A stretch of DNA of 8,254 nucleotides, taken from positions 1 to 8,254 of the forward strand of contig SLFT01000472.1 of assembly GCA_007124105.1 (NCBI GenBank). Direction: 5' to 3'. Made by a program: the position numbers and the translations under genes. This document shows, in pieces, positions 6,368-8,254 of the stretch. This DNA is from Candidatus Hydrogenedentota bacterium (GTDB lineage Bacteria > Hydrogenedentota > Hydrogenedentia > Hydrogenedentales > CAITNO01). Numbering within the stretch: the stretch's first letter is position 1; each line of letters begins with the position of its first letter. Under the pieces are notes generated by a model. That model made no database searches and had not been told where the DNA came from. It saw nothing but the letters and a program-made list of their open reading frames with translations.

Positions 6368-7711
6368 TCATGCGCTTTCTATGGTGTTTTCGCGCTCCTG
6401 GCGCAGGAATTTCCCGAAATGTTTATCCAACTTCGCCACATGATGCATCAACCAGTCTATCACAAGCACCTGGGTGCGGAAGAGCAGAAAGGTCGGGTGG
6501 TCATTAAGATTGTTTTCAACTTCTTCCTTGAAGCCGTCAAAGTGCGCGCGGAAACGGCGGTGCTGTTCCTGCTGAAGCGACAGGAAAGGATAGCCCGCTT
6601 CAGCCATGCATTGCTCCTCCGCCTTGAAATGATGGACAATGTACTCATCCAGGAAGGCCGTCATTTCTTGTATCTGCGCGTAATCATGGTCTTTGCGCAC
6701 CGCATCCACAAAATCGGCGATGCGCCGGAACAACTCGCGGTGTTGCGCGTCAATGCCCGTGTGGCCGACAAGCAGCGAATCGTCCCAGCCTATGCGCAAA
6801 TCCATTTCCCCGGTGCTCTCATGATAGCCTGTATCAAGAAAACGTCGGCAACGTCCGTGATACACCCGCGCAACTGTGTCGCCCGGAACCTGGCGCAGAT
6901 ATTCCGTCAGCAGTTCCAGCGCCCGCGCAACATCCTTGAAATGATAATGGGCCAACGCCTCACCGAACAGCGCCTTGGTCGCGCTCTTGGCCGCGCGCAG
7001 TTCAGGCGGATCAGCGTCAAATACTTCATGCACGGATTGGGGCTGCGTCTTCCCCTTTACCCGGACGCGATCAATGAATCGGATGTCGTGGTGGGACGCG
7101 TCCTCAAGTCCGTAATAGGTGTGTTCGCTGATCAACAGGGGTACGCCATAGTTCTTGGTCATGGATTCGATGCGCGCGGCGACATTAACCGCGTCGCTGA
7201 CCACGGTGCTTTCCATGCGGTGACGGCCGCCCACGATCCCGAGCATCATCAAACCGGTGTTCAGGCCAATGCCAATGGCGACCGGCGCGACGCCGGCGCG
7301 CCTGCGGGCGGCATTGTAGGCGGCAAGCTGTTCCAGCATGGCAATCGCCCCGTGAAGCGCGTCATCGGCGGTGGCAGGAAACAGCGCCATTATCCCGTCG
7401 CCCATGTATTTGTCTATGATGCCGCCGTTCCCGGCAATAATGGGCGCCATCTGGTTCAGGTACTCATTGATAAAGACAAAGGTTTCGCGAGGCGTCATTT
7501 CCTCGGAAAGCGCGCTGAAATCGCGAATGTCCGAAAACAAAATGGTCATCCGCTTCTCGACATGATCGCCCAGGCTGACGTTGGTGACGCCGCGTTTGCC
7601 CATCAGCCTGAAGGCTTCCTGGGGGACAAAACGGCTGTAGGACGCTATAACGGCATCCATGGACGCCGAACCAGCGTTATCATCGCCCTGTGCTAATTCG
7701 TCGTTGTTCAT
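6368..7711 (-). CDS. Class III adenylate cyclase fused to a C-terminal bacteriohemerythrin domain
   Basis: 447 residues from the ATG at 7711. Residues about 50-230 are a class III nucleotidyl cyclase: FSDIRDF (59-65, metal Asp61), Lys101-x2-Gly-Asp105 (second metal Asp), Asp173 before AVNVAARIE, and transition-state pair Asn176/Arg180. The Lys101/Asp173 pair favours ATP over GTP, so the product is probably cAMP. Residues about 240-295 form a helical, TPR-like linker. Residues about 305-440 are a bacteriohemerythrin: IDAQH (His324), HHFKAEE (His361, Glu365), YP-x4-Gln380-x3-His384, and His424-x4-Asp429. Gln380 (codon CAG) stands where the family has a His ligand. No membrane segment is seen, so it is probably cytoplasmic. 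Start choice: AAGGA lies 6 nt before the ATG at 7711; the in-frame GTG at 7747 lacks a comparable site. It probably couples oxygen or redox state to cyclic-nucleotide level. Confidence 0.9.
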   Translation of the reverse strand: MNNDELAQGDDNAGSASMDAVIASYSRFVPQEAFRLMGKRGVTNVSLGDHVEKRMTILFSDIRDFSALSEEMTPRETFVFINEYLNQMAPIIAGNGGIIDKYMGDGIMALFPATADDALHGAIAMLEQLAAYNAARRRAGVAPVAIGIGLNTGLMMLGIVGGRHRMESTVVSDAVNVAARIESMTKNYGVPLLISEHTYYGLEDASHHDIRFIDRVRVKGKTQPQSVHEVFDADPPELRAAKSATKALFGEALAHYHFKDVARALELLTEYLRQVPGDTVARVYHGRCRRFLDTGYHESTGEMDLRIGWDDSLLVGHTGIDAQHRELFRRIADFVDAVRKDHDYAQIQEMTAFLDEYIVHHFKAEEQCMAEAGYPFLSLQQEQHRRFRAHFDGFKEEVENNLNDHPTFLLFRTQVLVIDWLMHHVAKLDKHFGKFLRQERENTIESA

Positions 7712-7763
7712 CTGATGTCCTTGCAAAAAATGCTGTAAAGATTGCACTATACCTTCCGCGCAA

Positions 7764-7777
7764 CTATAGCATTATAG
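7764..7777 (-). promoter_or_regulatory. Probable -10 region of the cyclase promoter
   Basis: Read leftward, the sequence is CTATAATGCTATAG. It contains a perfect TATAAT (7776 down to 7771), itself inside the inverted repeat CTATA/TATAG. It would start transcription near 7764, leaving a leader of about 53 nt before the cyclase ATG. No good -35 hexamer lies at 16-18 nt, so an activator or alternative sigma factor may be needed. Confidence 0.45.
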
Positions 7778-7892
7778 CCGATGAAAAATAAACGCGCGGC
7801 AGCAAACGTACCTGCTCTCTCAGGCGCCAGTTCAATAGAAAACCGCGACCGTGTGCAGCCAGTATCACGGGTGCATCCGTAGACACTGCATC

Positions 7893-7945
7893 CTCTGACG
7901 CGTCTGACATGTCGGACGCAGTCCGACCGCGTCCGACGCAATCCG
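7893..7945. repeat. Degenerate tandem units of about 10 nt, consensus GTCCGACGCN
   Basis: Consecutive units are CTCTGACGC (7893-7901), GTCTGACAT (7902-7910), GTCGGACGCA (7911-7920), GTCCGACCGC (7921-7930), GTCCGACGCA (7931-7940) and a partial ATCCG (7941-7945). Units three and four also form a perfect palindrome, GTCGGAC-GCA-GTCCGAC (7911-7927). The period is close to one DNA helical turn and the block ends 12 nt before the candidate -35, so a stacked activator or repressor site is possible. Confidence 0.6.
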
Positions 7946-7957
7946 TTAAGCAAACTG

Positions 7958-7986
7958 TTGTGTATGCCGCTGATTCATGGTAAAAT
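7958..7986 (+). promoter_or_regulatory. Candidate sigma70-type promoter for the oxidoreductase gene
   Basis: TTGTGT (7958-7963), a 17-nt spacer, then TAAAAT (7981-7986). The -35 is weak (TTG kept) and the -10 is good. The start would fall near 7993, giving a leader of about 97 nt. Confidence 0.4.
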
Positions 7987-7991
7987 GAGGC

Positions 7992-8026
7992 ATTGTATGA
8001 CAATAATCTGTAATGCGCGTATTGTC
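7992..8026 (+). promoter_or_regulatory. Operator-like ATTGT half-sites at the predicted transcription start
   Basis: ATTGT-ATG-ACAAT (7992-8004) is a perfect 13-nt palindrome. A third half-site lies at 8021-8025, so GACAATA (7999-8005) also pairs with TATTGTC (8020-8026). The sites lie directly downstream of the candidate -10, where a bound repressor would block transcription. The TTGTATGACAA core resembles operators of some GntR-family sugar-acid regulators; that match is from memory. Confidence 0.45.
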
Positions 8027-8084
8027 TTTCTAGCGAAAGAACGACTGGTAAGCCAACAGACGCAGCGCGACGCTGCACAAGGAG
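8025..8084 (+). promoter_or_regulatory. Leader hairpins and ribosome binding site of the oxidoreductase gene
   Basis: TCTTTC-TAGC-GAAAGA (8025-8040) and GCAGCG-CGA-CGCTGC (8062-8076) are perfect six-pair hairpins. The second ends two bases before AAGGAG (8079-8084), a strong ribosome site 5 nt from the ATG at 8090. The hairpin could protect the mRNA 5' end or affect ribosome access. Confidence 0.5.
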
Positions 8085-8089
8085 ATATC

Positions 8090-8254
8090 ATGACTACCGA
8101 TTCCATTTCGAGAAGAAATTTTCTGGCCGCCAGCGGCCTGGCCATGACCGCGGGCATGATGGTGAACCGCTCCGTATGGGGCGCGAACGACCGCCTTTCC
8201 ATTGGCGTCATCGGCACGGGTGGTCGCGGCATGTCATTGATGGCAGACCTCGCA
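8090..8254 (+). CDS. Tat-exported Gfo/Idh/MocA family oxidoreductase (3' truncated)
   Basis: Only the first 55 codons are in the window. Residues 7-12 are SRRNFL, a twin-arginine signal, followed by a hydrophobic Ala/Gly/Met stretch (about 13-25) and a likely cleavage region near Trp30-Gly-Ala32. The mature part begins with RLSIGVIGTGGRGMS, a beta strand plus the Gly42-x-Gly44-x2-Gly47 dinucleotide-binding loop of the Gfo/Idh/MocA family. Members oxidise or reduce sugars and sugar-like substrates with NAD(P). Tat export suggests the cofactor is bound in the cytoplasm before transport (inference). The ATG at 8090 is well supported by AAGGAG 5 nt upstream. Such Tat-tagged members are abundant in planctomycete- and Hydrogenedentota-like genomes. 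Substrate cannot be told from this fragment. Confidence 0.88.
   Translation, partial: MTTDSISRRNFLAASGLAMTAGMMVNRSVWGANDRLSIGVIGTGGRGMSLMADLA

Larger units (their letters stand above)
7712..8089. promoter_or_regulatory. Divergent intergenic control region
   Basis: This 378-nt gap between the leftward cyclase and the rightward oxidoreductase has no supportable gene. It holds the leftward -10 near 7771, degenerate tandem units of about 10 nt (7893-7945), a rightward promoter candidate (7958-7986), ATTGT half-sites (7992-8026) and two short hairpins before the oxidoreductase start (8025-8040 and 8062-8076). The stretch 7790-7890 shows nothing I can name. Confidence 0.6.

Noticed and set aside
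6344..7696. 450-codon open frame opposite the cyclase gene
   Set aside because: The minus strand encodes a clear cyclase-hemerythrin; the plus-strand product has no recognisable domain.
7712..7747. GTG start for the cyclase at 7747
   Set aside because: It has no good ribosome site, and the ATG at 7711 has AAGGA 6 nt upstream.
7893..7945. Tandem units as a CRISPR array
   Set aside because: Units are about 10 nt, adjoining and degenerate, with no spacers and no cas genes.

Overview
The window (about 55% GC by eye) holds nine protein genes, two of them cut by the window edges. It shows no tRNA, rRNA, CRISPR array or transposase. Gene content suggests a Gram-negative bacterium of the PVC / Hydrogenedentota type. 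The clues are a Tat-exported Gfo/Idh/MocA oxidoreductase, a secreted GH99/GH71-like barrel protein with a CBM9-like tail, lipoprotein and pseudopilin-like sequences, and a phosphatidylcholine synthase. The taxonomic call is inference and only moderately secure.

Layout. Positions 1-488 (+) are the C-terminal part of an OleC-type beta-lactone synthetase (ANL superfamily). It converges on a leftward gene, and the space between the two stop codons is almost entirely one nested palindromic element (491-700). From 4069 down to 701 five genes run leftward: phosphatidylcholine synthase (pcs), NAD kinase (nadK), a dCMP deaminase, a YkuD-type L,D-transpeptidase, and a small lipoprotein with a GspG-like C-terminal part. 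Gaps are 29-61 nt, so this is probably one housekeeping/envelope operon. A non-coding island of about 530 nt (4070-4599) rich in short repeats follows. Then come two more leftward genes 40 nt apart: a class III cyclase fused to a bacteriohemerythrin domain (6368-7711) and the secreted GH-like protein (4600-6327). A regulatory-looking divergent intergenic region (7712-8089) separates the cyclase from a rightward Tat-exported oxidoreductase that runs off the window at 8254.

How the parts may work together. The leftward operon joins membrane lipid synthesis (phosphatidylcholine), NADP supply, dUMP supply and peptidoglycan cross-linking, which fits a growth/envelope unit. The right-hand block looks like carbohydrate use: a secreted sugar-active protein, a periplasmic sugar-type oxidoreductase, and between them an oxygen- or redox-sensing cyclic-nucleotide enzyme. 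That last link is inference from position only.

Points most worth a second look are the cyclase-hemerythrin fusion with a His-to-Gln change at one predicted iron ligand, the 210-nt palindrome-in-palindrome between convergent genes, the divergent control region with about 10-nt tandem units and repeated ATTGT half-sites, and the pseudopilin-like domain carried on a lipoprotein anchor.
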